The notes beneath the pieces were generated by a model. That model did no database searches. It saw nothing but the letters and a program-made list of their open reading frames with translations, and was not told the origin of the DNA. Positions 1-8,125 of a stretch of DNA of 64,000 bases are shown here, in pieces; the first letter of the stretch is position 1, and the number at the start of each line of letters is the position of its first letter. The DNA lies in contig NZ_JACIEB010000005.1 of the NCBI RefSeq assembly GCF_014196635.1, positions 249,001 to 313,000 on the forward strand, in the 5' to 3' direction. The stretch is from Sphingobium fontiphilum (lineage in GTDB: Bacteria; Pseudomonadota; Alphaproteobacteria; Sphingomonadales; Sphingomonadaceae). A program made the position numbers and the translations under genes.

Positions 1-765
1 ACCGTTCTGGACGAAGACCCCGCCAGCTATCTGGCCGGGCGCGCCAACGTCTATCCCATGGCAATCGGCCGTTCGCACTTCAGCGAAGTGTTGCCGGTGC
101 ACAGTATCGATCTGGGCTGGACCTCCAATGCGCTTCACTGGATGAGCCGCAATCCCTGTGCGGTGCCCGACCACGGCTGGGGCGTGTTCAGCGCCGACCC
201 GGCGGTGCGTGCCGCGATCGACGCGCAGCTTGATGCCGATTGGGTGGCGTTCCTGCACGCACGGGCGCGCGAGATGCGCCCCGGTGGGCGTCTGGTCTGC
301 CAGTTCATGGGGCGCGGGCCGGATTCGCACGGCTTTGAATGGATGGCGAACGCGTTCTGGCAAAGCTGGGTCGACACCGCCGATGCAGGCCTGCTCAGCC
401 AGGGCGAACTGGAGCGGATCAGCGCCCCTTCGGCCGGGCGGTCCGCCGCCCAGATCGAAGCGCCATTCCGCGATGGTCGCGTGACCGGGCTGCGTCTGGC
501 CGATCTGGCCACGGTGCAGGCGCCCGACCCTTATTGGGATGCCTATCGCAACAGCGGCGATGCGGTGCAGCTTGGCCGGGTCTGGGCCGACATGATGCGC
601 GCGGCCAACGGCCCCAGCTTCGCGGCCGCGCTTGATCCGGGGCGCGATCGTGGCACAGTGCTCGATGCCGTGACCGAAGCGCTTGCCGCAAGGATCGCCG
701 CCGATCCGCAGCAGAACCGTTCGTTCAATGTCATCGTCGTGATCGAAGCCAGTGGCGCGGCGTAA
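1..765 (+). CDS. SAM-dependent carboxyl methyltransferase, SABATH-like (5' truncated by window edge)
   Basis: The reading frame is open from the first base, so the start lies outside the window; 254 residues remain. The motif NVYPMAIGRSHF near the visible start and the segment HSIDLGWTSNALHWMSR just after it are typical of SABATH-family methyltransferases, which transfer methyl from S-adenosylmethionine to small-molecule carboxylates. RPGGRLVCQFMGRG matches the family's beta-strand region following the SAM fold. The ATG at position 58 lies inside this conserved region and is not the likely start. Role inferred: O-methylation of a carboxylic acid intermediate or signal, in the cytoplasm. The gene precedes a P450 by about 80 bases and may share its transcript. 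Family call is confident; substrate unknown. Confidence 0.8.
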   Translation, partial: TVLDEDPASYLAGRANVYPMAIGRSHFSEVLPVHSIDLGWTSNALHWMSRNPCAVPDHGWGVFSADPAVRAAIDAQLDADWVAFLHARAREMRPGGRLVCQFMGRGPDSHGFEWMANAFWQSWVDTADAGLLSQGELERISAPSAGRSAAQIEAPFRDGRVTGLRLADLATVQAPDPYWDAYRNSGDAVQLGRVWADMMRAANGPSFAAALDPGRDRGTVLDAVTEALAARIAADPQQNRSFNVIVVIEASGAA

Positions 766-847
766 CGGGTGGCGGGGCGTCGCAGGCGGGCATCCCGATG
801 CGCGTTGCAGCCCCGCTTAGGCTAAAAAGCACAAGGGAGAAGATAAG

Positions 848-2071
848 ATGGCAGTCGCCTTTCCTGAACCGGTCATTCCCGATCACGTGCCATCCGAACT
901 GGTGCGCCCGTTCCCGTTCGTCTTCGGCACCACGACCGATGTCGATCCGTTCAACGCGCTGGCAGATTCAGTGCATGAAGGCCCGGAACTGATCTATGCG
1001 CCCCATGCCTATCCCGGCGGGACGCCCGCTTGGGTTCCGCGCCGCATGGAAGATATGCGCGCGATCTATCTTGATACCGATCATTATTCGACGCAGGATT
1101 TTTCGCCCTTTTCCAAACTGACCGGCGGTACCTGGATCAATTCGCCGGTAGAGCTTGATCCCCCTGCGCACGGCCCGTTCCGGCAGATGGTCAACCCCGC
1201 CTTCACGCCCAAGGCGATGGCCGCGCTGGAAGACAAGATCCGGGAATATGCGGTTGGTTATATCGACGGATTCGCTGCGCGCGGATCGTGCGAGTTCATG
1301 GCCGATTTCGCGTTCGAGTTCCCCATCAAGGTGTTCATGGAGTTGATGGGCCTGCCGCACGATCGTGTGGCGGAGTTCATGGACTGGGAAATGAACCTCC
1401 TGCACAACCATGATCTGTCCAAGATCGCGGACGCCACGAACAAGGTCGTAGCCTATCTCGGCAGCGAGATCGACGATCGCCGCGCCAATCCCCGTAACGA
1501 CCTCATCAGCTTTGGCGTCACCTCTACAATCGAAGGCCGCCCGCTGACGCAGGACGAATTGCTCGGCTTCATGTTCAACCTGTTCATCGGCGGGCTGGAT
1601 ACCGTGTCGACCAACATGGGCCTGCAGTTCTGGCACCTGGCGACACACCCTGAAGACCAAGCTGCGCTGCGCGCCAATCCGGCGGACATTCCCCACGCGA
1701 TCGACGAACTGATGCGGGCCTATGGGGCGGTCACGACATTCCGCACCTGCAAGAAGGAAACGACCATTCGCGGGCAGAAGATCATGCCGGGCGACAAGGT
1801 GTGCATGTCCACCACGCTGGCGGGGCGCGATCCAGCGGAGTTCGACAATCCCGGCGCCGTCGATTTTGCCCGCCGCCCCCGCCATGTCGGCTTCGGCTTC
1901 GGCATCCACACCTGCGTCGGCATGCATCTGGCGCGCCGTGAACTGCGCATTGCGATGGAGGAGTTTCTCGCCCGCATTCCGCCGTTCACCTTGCAGCCGG
2001 GCCATGTCGTGACCTGTCATCTCGGCATGATCCAGCCGGTCGCCCTGCCGCTGGTGTGGACGCCGCGATAA
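848..2071 (+). CDS. Cytochrome P450
   Basis: A 407-residue soluble bacterial P450 monooxygenase, normal length for the class. The heme-ligand motif FGFGIHTCVG is present with the cysteine at about residue 356. The I-helix oxygen-activation motif appears as GGLDT, and the K-helix ExxR as ELMR. The N-terminus (HAYPGGTPAWVPRR) resembles the P450cam/P450cin-type group that hydroxylates terpenoids, but this is only a family-level impression. The start ATG follows a good ribosome site (AAGGGAGAAG). It needs an electron supply: the cubane ferredoxin at 14067 and the FAD reductase at 10802 are the only obvious candidates in the window. Cytoplasmic. Substrate unknown. Confidence 0.95.
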   Translation: MAVAFPEPVIPDHVPSELVRPFPFVFGTTTDVDPFNALADSVHEGPELIYAPHAYPGGTPAWVPRRMEDMRAIYLDTDHYSTQDFSPFSKLTGGTWINSPVELDPPAHGPFRQMVNPAFTPKAMAALEDKIREYAVGYIDGFAARGSCEFMADFAFEFPIKVFMELMGLPHDRVAEFMDWEMNLLHNHDLSKIADATNKVVAYLGSEIDDRRANPRNDLISFGVTSTIEGRPLTQDELLGFMFNLFIGGLDTVSTNMGLQFWHLATHPEDQAALRANPADIPHAIDELMRAYGAVTTFRTCKKETTIRGQKIMPGDKVCMSTTLAGRDPAEFDNPGAVDFARRPRHVGFGFGIHTCVGMHLARRELRIAMEEFLARIPPFTLQPGHVVTCHLGMIQPVALPLVWTPR

Positions 2072-2251
2072 CCGCCCGCGCTGTTCTTGCTGCACAATCG
2101 AAGGGGGGACACAGGGCGGGGATCGCCCGTTTGTCCGGGGTGGCGCGCGCCTGCCCTGAAGAGCACTATCGTGCCTGTCGATATATGGGTTGGAGAGGGT
2201 TGGTCGCGGCCAGAGCCAAGCAGGAGATAAGCAGTCCTATGAATTTTTTAG

Positions 2252-2554
2252 CTTACCGAAGATCAACAGGCGTTCAAGGACATCGCGCGTCGCTGGGTGG
2301 AGGCTGAATGCCCCAGGGACTGGATGCGCCAGCTCGAAGCCGACGAGGAAAACTATCCCTATCCGTTTTGGGACAAGCTGAGGGAGCAGGGTTTCTTCGG
2401 CATCGGCATCCCGGAAGAGTGGGGCGGTCTTGGCGGGGACCTGGTCATGCAGATGATCTCCGCGCGCGAGTTCGCGCGTACCGCCAACGGCCTATTGTGG
2501 ACCTGGGGCCTGACTTCGTTGGGCGTCGCCAAGATGTGGACTTATGCAGTTTAG
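2252..2554 (+). pseudogene. Acyl-CoA dehydrogenase N-terminal remnant
   Basis: The frame reads LTEDQQAFKDIARRWVEAE and continues to EEWGGLGGDLVMQMISAREFAR, which is the N-terminal helical domain of an acyl-CoA dehydrogenase. A TAG stop sits directly in front of the first recognisable codon, so there is no in-frame start for the complete domain. The frame ends at TAG 2552-2554, about 100 residues in, where the middle beta-domain should begin. No FAD-binding or C-terminal helical domain follows. The text switches at about 2545-2551 to a different gene remnant (FdhD). A GTG at 2297 could give a short peptide but not a functional enzyme. Reads as one side of a deletion or recombination joint. Confidence 0.8.
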
Positions 2555-2697
2555 AACTGGTGCAGAAGCCCGTCATCGCGGGCGTGCCGCTGCTTGCCAC
2601 GCTGTCTGCCGCATCGACGCTGGCGGTGGAACAGGCCCGCGCCCATGGCCTGCGCCTGATAAGCCTGGCGCGCTCGGACAGCCTGCTGGAATCCTGA
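2545..2697 (+). pseudogene. fdhD: FdhD C-terminal remnant (formate dehydrogenase sulfurtransferase)
   Basis: About 50 codons in frame 1 read LELVQKPVIAGVPLLATLSA, then STLAVEQARAHGLRLISLAR. This matches the C-terminal part of FdhD, the sulfurtransferase that passes sulfur to the molybdenum cofactor of formate-dehydrogenase-type enzymes. Everything upstream, including the catalytic cysteine region, is missing; acyl-CoA dehydrogenase sequence takes its place. It cannot be functional. The window also carries a molybdopterin oxidoreductase (33400) whose relatives often need FdhD, so a working copy, if required, must lie elsewhere. Recognition rests on remembered family sequence, not a search. Confidence 0.7.
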
Positions 2698-2831
2698 ACC
2701 TGCGCTCTGCGCGCCATGGTGTGCAACAGCATACCAATCCGTCGATAGGTTTGGTGCGGCACCCGGCAGGGCAGCTTCGGGTCTGTAACGCGCGGCGTTG
2801 ATGTAAAGCGATAACAGAGGATCCCGGAACT

Positions 2832-3995
2832 ATGGCAAGCGTGGTGGAAACCGACCTTTCGGCGCTCGATGCGGAAGCCCTGCTCGATCAGTACCCTTTG
2901 CCCGCCTACTTGCGCGAGAACGTGAAGCCGGGGCTGGAGATGATGATCCGGTCTGCCGCGGAGATGACCGATCTGAACGCAAACGGCCGCGCCCGCGTGC
3001 TGTTCCAGATTCACGACGATCTGGGGCGGCTCAAGCAGATTGCCGATGACCGCGCGCGCTTCCCCGAAATCGCCGAGGTGGAAATCCGTGAACCGCTGTT
3101 CATCGTGGGGTTGCCGCGCTGCGGCACCAGCGTGCTGCACGCCCTGCTCAACGAAGACCCCGATGTGCGCGCGCCGCTGCAATGGGAAATCGCCTACCCT
3201 TCGCCCCCGCCCGAACGCGCCACCGAAAAGACCGACCCGCGCATTGCCAGGTACGATGCCTATCTGTGGGAACAGTTCGGCGGCGATCCCAAGGAACTGC
3301 TCAAGGGCCATCCTCTAGGGGCGATGATCCCGCAGGAATGCGGCTCGTTCATGACCACATCGTTCCAGAGCAGCAACGTGTGCATGCTGCAGCGGCTGCC
3401 GCGCTTCTACGAATGGTTCAAGGGCATCGACGCAACGTTCCGCTATGAAGTGCACAAGATGTGGTTGCAGCATCTGGGTTGGCGCAATCCGCGCAAACAC
3501 TGGGTCGTCAAGATTCAGGAGCACATGTACAAGATGCGCGAACTGCGCACCGTCTATCCCGATGCCATCTTCATCCAGCCGCACCGCGATCCGACGCAGG
3601 TCGTCGCTTCGATCTCGCAGCTCATGTACGTGATCCGCAGCCCGGCCTACGATGAACCGGGCAAGGAAAAGATCGGGCGCGAGTTCCTCGATCTTTGGAC
3701 CGACGGGATCGAGGCGATGATGGATTATCGCGCCGCAACCCCGGACTTGCCGATCCACGACATGCGCTTCAAGGATCTGATCACCGACCCGGTGGGGACG
3801 ATCCGCAAGGCCTATGCCCAGTTCGGCCGCGAACTGAGCGACGAGGGCGCGCAGGCGGCGCTCGACTGGCTGGCGGAAAACCCCTCGGACAAGCACGGCA
3901 AGCGCAGCTACAGCCTGGAGGAGTTCGGGCTGGACGAAACGACCGTGCGCGCCCGTTTTGCCCGTTACACCGAGACGTACCGTGACTTCATCTGA
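2832..3995 (+). CDS. Sulfotransferase family protein (Sulfotransfer_3 type)
   Basis: A 387-residue protein with the 5'-PAPS phosphosulfate-binding loop near residue 95, IVGLPRCGTSVLHALL, which is the hallmark of sulfotransferases related to PF13469. Later elements such as IQPHRDPTQVVASISQL correspond to the 3'-phosphate-binding strand-helix region (R/D...S). Established chemistry for the fold is transfer of sulfate from PAPS to a hydroxyl or amine, though bacterial members of this branch are mostly uncharacterised. The start ATG follows AGAGGATCCCGGAACT. Its end overlaps the start of the next gene, suggesting translational coupling. In a catabolic island it might sulfate a hydroxylated intermediate; this is inference. 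Confidence 0.85.
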   Translation: MASVVETDLSALDAEALLDQYPLPAYLRENVKPGLEMMIRSAAEMTDLNANGRARVLFQIHDDLGRLKQIADDRARFPEIAEVEIREPLFIVGLPRCGTSVLHALLNEDPDVRAPLQWEIAYPSPPPERATEKTDPRIARYDAYLWEQFGGDPKELLKGHPLGAMIPQECGSFMTTSFQSSNVCMLQRLPRFYEWFKGIDATFRYEVHKMWLQHLGWRNPRKHWVVKIQEHMYKMRELRTVYPDAIFIQPHRDPTQVVASISQLMYVIRSPAYDEPGKEKIGREFLDLWTDGIEAMMDYRAATPDLPIHDMRFKDLITDPVGTIRKAYAQFGRELSDEGAQAALDWLAENPSDKHGKRSYSLEEFGLDETTVRARFARYTETYRDFI

Positions 3996-5169
3996 TACGG
4001 CGGGGCTGCCGCAGTGGGCCGATTACCTCGGCACCTTGGCGCGGGCGGATAGCGTCCTTGACCTGCTAGCGGACCCGGCCGATCCGCTGGCGCGGCAGGA
4101 AGCCTACCGGCTGATGTTCATGGCGCTGGCCGCCGGATTTCAGAGCACGTTCGTCGATCCCGATCACCCGGAGTTCGTCTGTTCGGTCAGCAATGTGATG
4201 AACAGCGTCGGGGTGAATCCCGATTTCATTTACGGTTCGGCCTCGATCCGCGGGGAGGGCGCCTACCGCCTCAGCGGAAAGCGCGGCGGCGGGGTGTTCG
4301 TGTTCTTCGACATCAACGCCGGGTCCATCGGCGTGCTCGACCAGTTCGGCCCTTCGGTCGGGTTCATCGACCTTGATGACTGCACGCTGGGCGCCGATGG
4401 CAGCTTCGATATCCTGTTGAGCGCTGAGCGTCCGGCGGGCCATACCGGCGACTGGGTGCGCCTTGACCCGCGCGCCTGCAACATCGCGGTGCGGCGCGGG
4501 TACTACAACTGGGGCGAAGAGGAAGAAGCGAAGATCGCCATCGAACGCGTCGATCGGCCGATCGGCCCGGTGCGACTCGACGCGGCAGAGATCGCGCGGC
4601 GGCTTGCGGCGCTTTCGGGCTTTGTCGAACGCTATGTCGGGTTCGCCATGAACTATGGCGCGCGGCAGCGGGCGCAAGGCGTGGTCAACCGTCTGGAACA
4701 TGATGACTGGGCCGGGCGCGGCGGGGTTGCGGGCCAGCACTACTATCAGGGCATCTACGCGCTGGAGCCGGGACAGGCGATGATCGTGGAAACCGACCTG
4801 CCCGAAACGGTGCGCTACTGGAACATCCAGCTCAACGATCCGCTGTGGAACACCATCGACTTCTTCAACCGGCAAAGCAGCCTCAACGCCGCGCAGGCCC
4901 GACTGGACAGCGACGGGCGGTTCCGTGCGGTGATTGCCGCCGCCGATCCGGGCGTGCCCAACTGGCTCGATTGCGGCGGGCACCTGACCGGGTCGATGAT
5001 GCTGCGCTGGACGCAGGCAAGCTCAGGCCCGGAACCGCGCCTGCGCATTGTCGATGCCGCCAGCGTGCGTGATCACCTGCCCGCCGATACGCCGCGGGTT
5101 TCGGTTGAGGAGCGCCAGCAGATGCTGCGGCGGCGGGTGCGCGCGGCGCAGTGGCGCCACCGCTGGTAG
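3982..5169 (+). CDS. DUF1214-like protein
   Basis: 395 residues if translation begins at GTG 3982, which overlaps the last 14 bases of the sulfotransferase gene; the frame stays open to 3958 but inside the upstream gene. The C-terminal part, with ETVRYWNIQLNDPLWNTIDF and a later WLDCGGHLTGSMMLRW, resembles DUF1214 proteins, which occur widely in sphingomonads and actinobacteria in lipid and steroid catabolic regions. No signal peptide or membrane segment is evident, so it is probably cytoplasmic. No catalytic function is established for the family. The overlap with the sulfotransferase implies a joint role. Confidence 0.7.
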   Translation: MTSSDTAGLPQWADYLGTLARADSVLDLLADPADPLARQEAYRLMFMALAAGFQSTFVDPDHPEFVCSVSNVMNSVGVNPDFIYGSASIRGEGAYRLSGKRGGGVFVFFDINAGSIGVLDQFGPSVGFIDLDDCTLGADGSFDILLSAERPAGHTGDWVRLDPRACNIAVRRGYYNWGEEEEAKIAIERVDRPIGPVRLDAAEIARRLAALSGFVERYVGFAMNYGARQRAQGVVNRLEHDDWAGRGGVAGQHYYQGIYALEPGQAMIVETDLPETVRYWNIQLNDPLWNTIDFFNRQSSLNAAQARLDSDGRFRAVIAAADPGVPNWLDCGGHLTGSMMLRWTQASSGPEPRLRIVDAASVRDHLPADTPRVSVEERQQMLRRRVRAAQWRHRW

Positions 5170-5203
5170 CGCCTGCGGCCCGCCGGGTGCGTTTCGGGGC
5201 GGT

Positions 5204-6121
5204 TCAGGCTACCTTCGGGATCACCTCTGCGCCAACCCAGCGCAGGAAGTCGAGGTACTCCTCAAGGTCGCGCAGCGGCGGCAGCGGAATGTTGGTTTCC
5301 GTCACGCCGCGTTCGGTCAGCCAGCCGCACAGGTCGATCGCCTTTTGCGCGTCCCAGCTTCCCACGATGCCGTCTGCGCCGGTTTCAACGTGGCCTTCGC
5401 CGATGCGCATCGATTCGATGGGGAAATAGAGGCCCAGCGGGCGGCCATCATATTCTGGCTGGGACCGGATGAAGTCCATGATTTCGGGGAACTTTTCCGG
5501 CTGGCTGAAGGCTGGCTGCCAGCCATCGCCCCACTTGGCCACGCGCTTCCACGGCTCCTTGCTGTCGCCGCCGAACCATAGCGGGATGCGCCCCTTCACC
5601 GGTTTGGGTTCATAGCGCACATCGCGGAAGCGCACATACTTGCCCTCGAACACCGGGTCGTCTTCGTACCACAGCGCCAGAATCGCCTGGACGTATTCGT
5701 CCATCATCTTGCCGCGTTCGTGGAAGGGCACGCCGAGCATCTCGAACTCGTCCTTCAGCCAGCCGACGGCGACCACCGGGATTGCCCGTCCTTCGCTGTA
5801 CCAGTCCAGCGTGGACCATGCCTTGGCCTGCACGATGGCGTGCTGCAGCGGCAGGATGGTGATCGAGGAAGACACGTGGATCGTGTCGGTCATCCCCGCC
5901 ACCGCCGAAAGCGCGCCGGTGCCGTGGTGCCAGAACGCCCCGCTCAGCGCGATGTGATCGATGGGAATCAGGAAGTGTTCGCCCAGCACCGCCCGGTGAA
6001 AGCCCAGCGTATCGACAAGGCGCATCACGCGCTTGACCTCCGCCGCGCCCAGCCCCTTTTCCCACGGCTGGCACAGCGCGGGGATTTCCAGCGTGCGCGG
6101 AATCGCCATGTTGATCTTCAT
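5204..6121 (-). CDS. LLM-class flavin/F420-dependent oxidoreductase
   Basis: 305 residues of the luciferase-like monooxygenase TIM-barrel family (TIGR03619-like). Recognisable elements are the N-terminal MAIPRT strand, AVLGEHFLIP, the ITILPLQHAIVQAKAWSTLD segment, and PLWFGGDSKEPWKRVAKWGD near residue 190. These enzymes use reduced FMN or F420 to oxidise or reduce small hydrophobic substrates; sphingomonad members more probably use FMN. The gene is divergent from the SDR at 6270 and ends 34 bases from the convergent DUF1214-like gene. A paralogue in the broad family lies at 21395. Cofactor and substrate are not determined by sequence. Confidence 0.85.
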   Translation of the reverse strand: MKINMAIPRTLEIPALCQPWEKGLGAAEVKRVMRLVDTLGFHRAVLGEHFLIPIDHIALSGAFWHHGTGALSAVAGMTDTIHVSSSITILPLQHAIVQAKAWSTLDWYSEGRAIPVVAVGWLKDEFEMLGVPFHERGKMMDEYVQAILALWYEDDPVFEGKYVRFRDVRYEPKPVKGRIPLWFGGDSKEPWKRVAKWGDGWQPAFSQPEKFPEIMDFIRSQPEYDGRPLGLYFPIESMRIGEGHVETGADGIVGSWDAQKAIDLCGWLTERGVTETNIPLPPLRDLEEYLDFLRWVGAEVIPKVA

Positions 6122-6269
6122 TGCGCCTCTCCCCTTCGTTTCCGTGCGCGAAGTCTGCCATGCCGCGCGCGCAGCGGGCCTGTCCGCGGGCAGGCGGCGA
6201 TGGCCGGCGAGCTGTCCAGACTGACCGGATCAACCGCGCCACGGGGTGCGACGGGAGAGGGGTTCGATC

Positions 6270-7079
6270 ATGGATCTGGGCATTGCAGGGCGCCGCGCGC
6301 TGGTCGCGGGTTCCAGCAGCGGCATTGGCGCGGCGATTGCCGCTGCGCTGGCGCGCGAAGGAGTGGAGATCATCGTCCACGGGCGCAGCGCGGCAAGCGC
6401 GCAGGGCGTGTGCGATGCGATCACCGCAGCGGGGGGCAAGGCCACCGCGTTGCTGGCCACGCTGGACGATCCGGCAGCGGTTGCCGGGCTGGCGCAGGCG
6501 GCGCTGGCAAGCGGGCCGGTGGACATCTTGATAAACTGCGCGGGCGCGGCGTCCGAGCCGCACCGCTGGTTCGATGCCCCCGCCGATGCGTGGCAGCGCC
6601 AGTTCCAGACATCGACCTTCTATGCCGTGCAACTGATCCAGGCGTTGGTCCCGGCGATGCGCGCACGCGGCTGGGGCAGGGTGCTCAACGTCAGCAGCGG
6701 CGCGGCCTATCGCGCAATGCTGAACCATCCCGAATACGCCGCGGCCAAGCTGGCGCTCCATTCGATGACGGCAACGCTTTCGGCGGAACTGGGCGATAGC
6801 GGGGTGCTGGTCAATACGCTGGTATCCGGGCCGGTGCTGACCCCCAACACCCAGGCATCAATAGAGAAGAGCGCCGCCGCGCACGGCTTTACCGAAACCG
6901 GCGCGGCGCTGGAAAAGCGCGTGATTGCCGAAGTGTGGCGCGCGACGATCCCGCTTGCCCGGATGGGGCGCGTGGAGGAACTGGCGGATGCGGCCTGCTT
7001 CCTCGTGTCCGAACGCGCGTCTTACATCACCGGCGCGGCGCTGCGCGTCGATGGCGGTTCGGTGGGCGCGATCGCCTGA
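6270..7079 (+). CDS. Short-chain dehydrogenase/reductase (canonical YxxxK)
   Basis: 269 residues beginning [12 protein letters not shown]. The start at 6270 is preferred over an upstream in-frame codon because it follows GGGAGAGGGG and matches paralogues. The Rossmann motif is AGSSSGIG, the NxAG motif is NCAGAA, and the catalytic set is Ser in NVSSGAA and YAAAK. The Tyr-xxx-Lys is intact, unlike the three other MDLGI-type SDRs in this window. The C-terminal [10 protein letters not shown] is typical. Probably an NAD(P)-dependent alcohol/ketone oxidoreductase. Divergent from the LLM gene at 5204 and convergent with the MDR gene at 7107. Confidence 0.92.
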   Translation: MDLGIAGRRALVAGSSSGIGAAIAAALAREGVEIIVHGRSAASAQGVCDAITAAGGKATALLATLDDPAAVAGLAQAALASGPVDILINCAGAASEPHRWFDAPADAWQRQFQTSTFYAVQLIQALVPAMRARGWGRVLNVSSGAAYRAMLNHPEYAAAKLALHSMTATLSAELGDSGVLVNTLVSGPVLTPNTQASIEKSAAAHGFTETGAALEKRVIAEVWRATIPLARMGRVEELADAACFLVSERASYITGAALRVDGGSVGAIA

Positions 7080-7106
7080 TCCGGCAGGCAGGCCGCGCTG
7101 CCCCGT

Positions 7107-8027
7107 TCAGAGCGTGATGACGATCTTGGCGTGCGGGCTTCCGCCTTGCGCGGCCCAGGCATCGGCGGCGCGGTCAAACGCGAACAGCGCGGTATCCACC
7201 GTCAGCCCCTTGCCGGTGGCCATGGCCATCAGTCGGTCGAACGCGGCGCGCCGTTCGGCGACGGGGCGCTGGCCGGTGCCCACGCCGATGTGGCTGCGGA
7301 ACACCAGATCGCGCAGCGATAGCGCCACGGTCGGCCCGGCCTGCACGCCGATGCTCATCATCCGCGCGCCGGGGCGGGTGGCGCGCATCGCGGCTTCGGC
7401 GGGCGGGCCGTAGACCACGTCGAGCACGACATCGTAGCCGCCGTTCGACACGGCCTTGAGAGCCGCCTCGTCATCGCCGGTGCCCAGTTGCGCCGTGGCA
7501 TCGGCCCAGCCGCGCGCAACCATCTGCGCCAGCCGGTCTGCGCTGCGCGCTGCGGCAACGACATGGCCTGCGCCCATGATCCGCGCGATCTGCAAGGCAA
7601 TCTGCCCGACTGGCCCGGTGGCGCCAAGGATCAGTACGTTGTCGCCCGGTTTGATCCCGGCCTCTTCCAGCGGGATCAGCGCGCCGGTGCCCGAAATCGC
7701 CAGCGCGATCACCTGATCGTCGGCCAGCCCGGCGGGCACCGGCCAGACTTCGCTTTCGGGGACCAGCGTGGTCTGCGCGATGGCCCCGAACGGCGCCATG
7801 GCGTGCCCGAAATAGACACGGGCGCCATCGGCCAGCGTGCCCACGCCTTCGCCGCCCGGCACATAGGCATCGGTGACCGGGCCGAAAAAGCCCTTGGCCC
7901 GCATCAGGTCGGTCGGCCCGATCCCGGCGCCGGCCACGCTGATCAGCGCGCAGCCTTCCCGTGGTGCGGGCGCGGCGTAGTCGGCCAGCGTGAAGCGGCC
8001 GTCGGGTGTGATGATAGCGGCTTTCAT
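7107..8027 (-). CDS. Medium-chain (MDR) quinone-reductase-like NADPH oxidoreductase
   Basis: 306 residues with the GroES-like N-terminal domain (VPGGEGVGTL) and a Rossmann domain with the nucleotide motif LGATGPVGQIALQ at about residue 135. No cluster of zinc-ligand cysteines is visible, which places it with zinc-free quinone oxidoreductase/enoyl reductase-type MDRs rather than zinc alcohol dehydrogenases. It would reduce an activated C=C or quinone with NADPH. It is the last gene of the minus-strand block but is separated from the acyl-CoA-dehydrogenase-like gene by a strong terminator hairpin (8077-8109), so it probably has its own promoter. Confidence 0.85.
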   Translation of the reverse strand: MKAAIITPDGRFTLADYAAPAPREGCALISVAGAGIGPTDLMRAKGFFGPVTDAYVPGGEGVGTLADGARVYFGHAMAPFGAIAQTTLVPESEVWPVPAGLADDQVIALAISGTGALIPLEEAGIKPGDNVLILGATGPVGQIALQIARIMGAGHVVAAARSADRLAQMVARGWADATAQLGTGDDEAALKAVSNGGYDVVLDVVYGPPAEAAMRATRPGARMMSIGVQAGPTVALSLRDLVFRSHIGVGTGQRPVAERRAAFDRLMAMATGKGLTVDTALFAFDRAADAWAAQGGSPHAKIVITL

Positions 8028-8076
8028 CGGGCGGTTCCGTTGTGGCGTGTCGGTTATGACGAGGCTCGAGAGAAAA

Positions 8077-8109
8077 GGGGCCGCCCGGCGCGAGGTGCGC
8101 GGGCGGCCC
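8077..8109 (-). terminator. Intrinsic terminator of the dioxygenase operon
   Basis: A perfect 10-bp stem (GGGCCGCCCG with CGGGCGGCCC) and a 12-base loop. On the minus strand it is followed by CCTTTTCTCTC. It lies 16 bases beyond the stop of the gene at 8126 and would end the minus-strand operon. Confidence 0.75.
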
Positions 8110-8125
8110 GGACCGGGTGTTCCGA

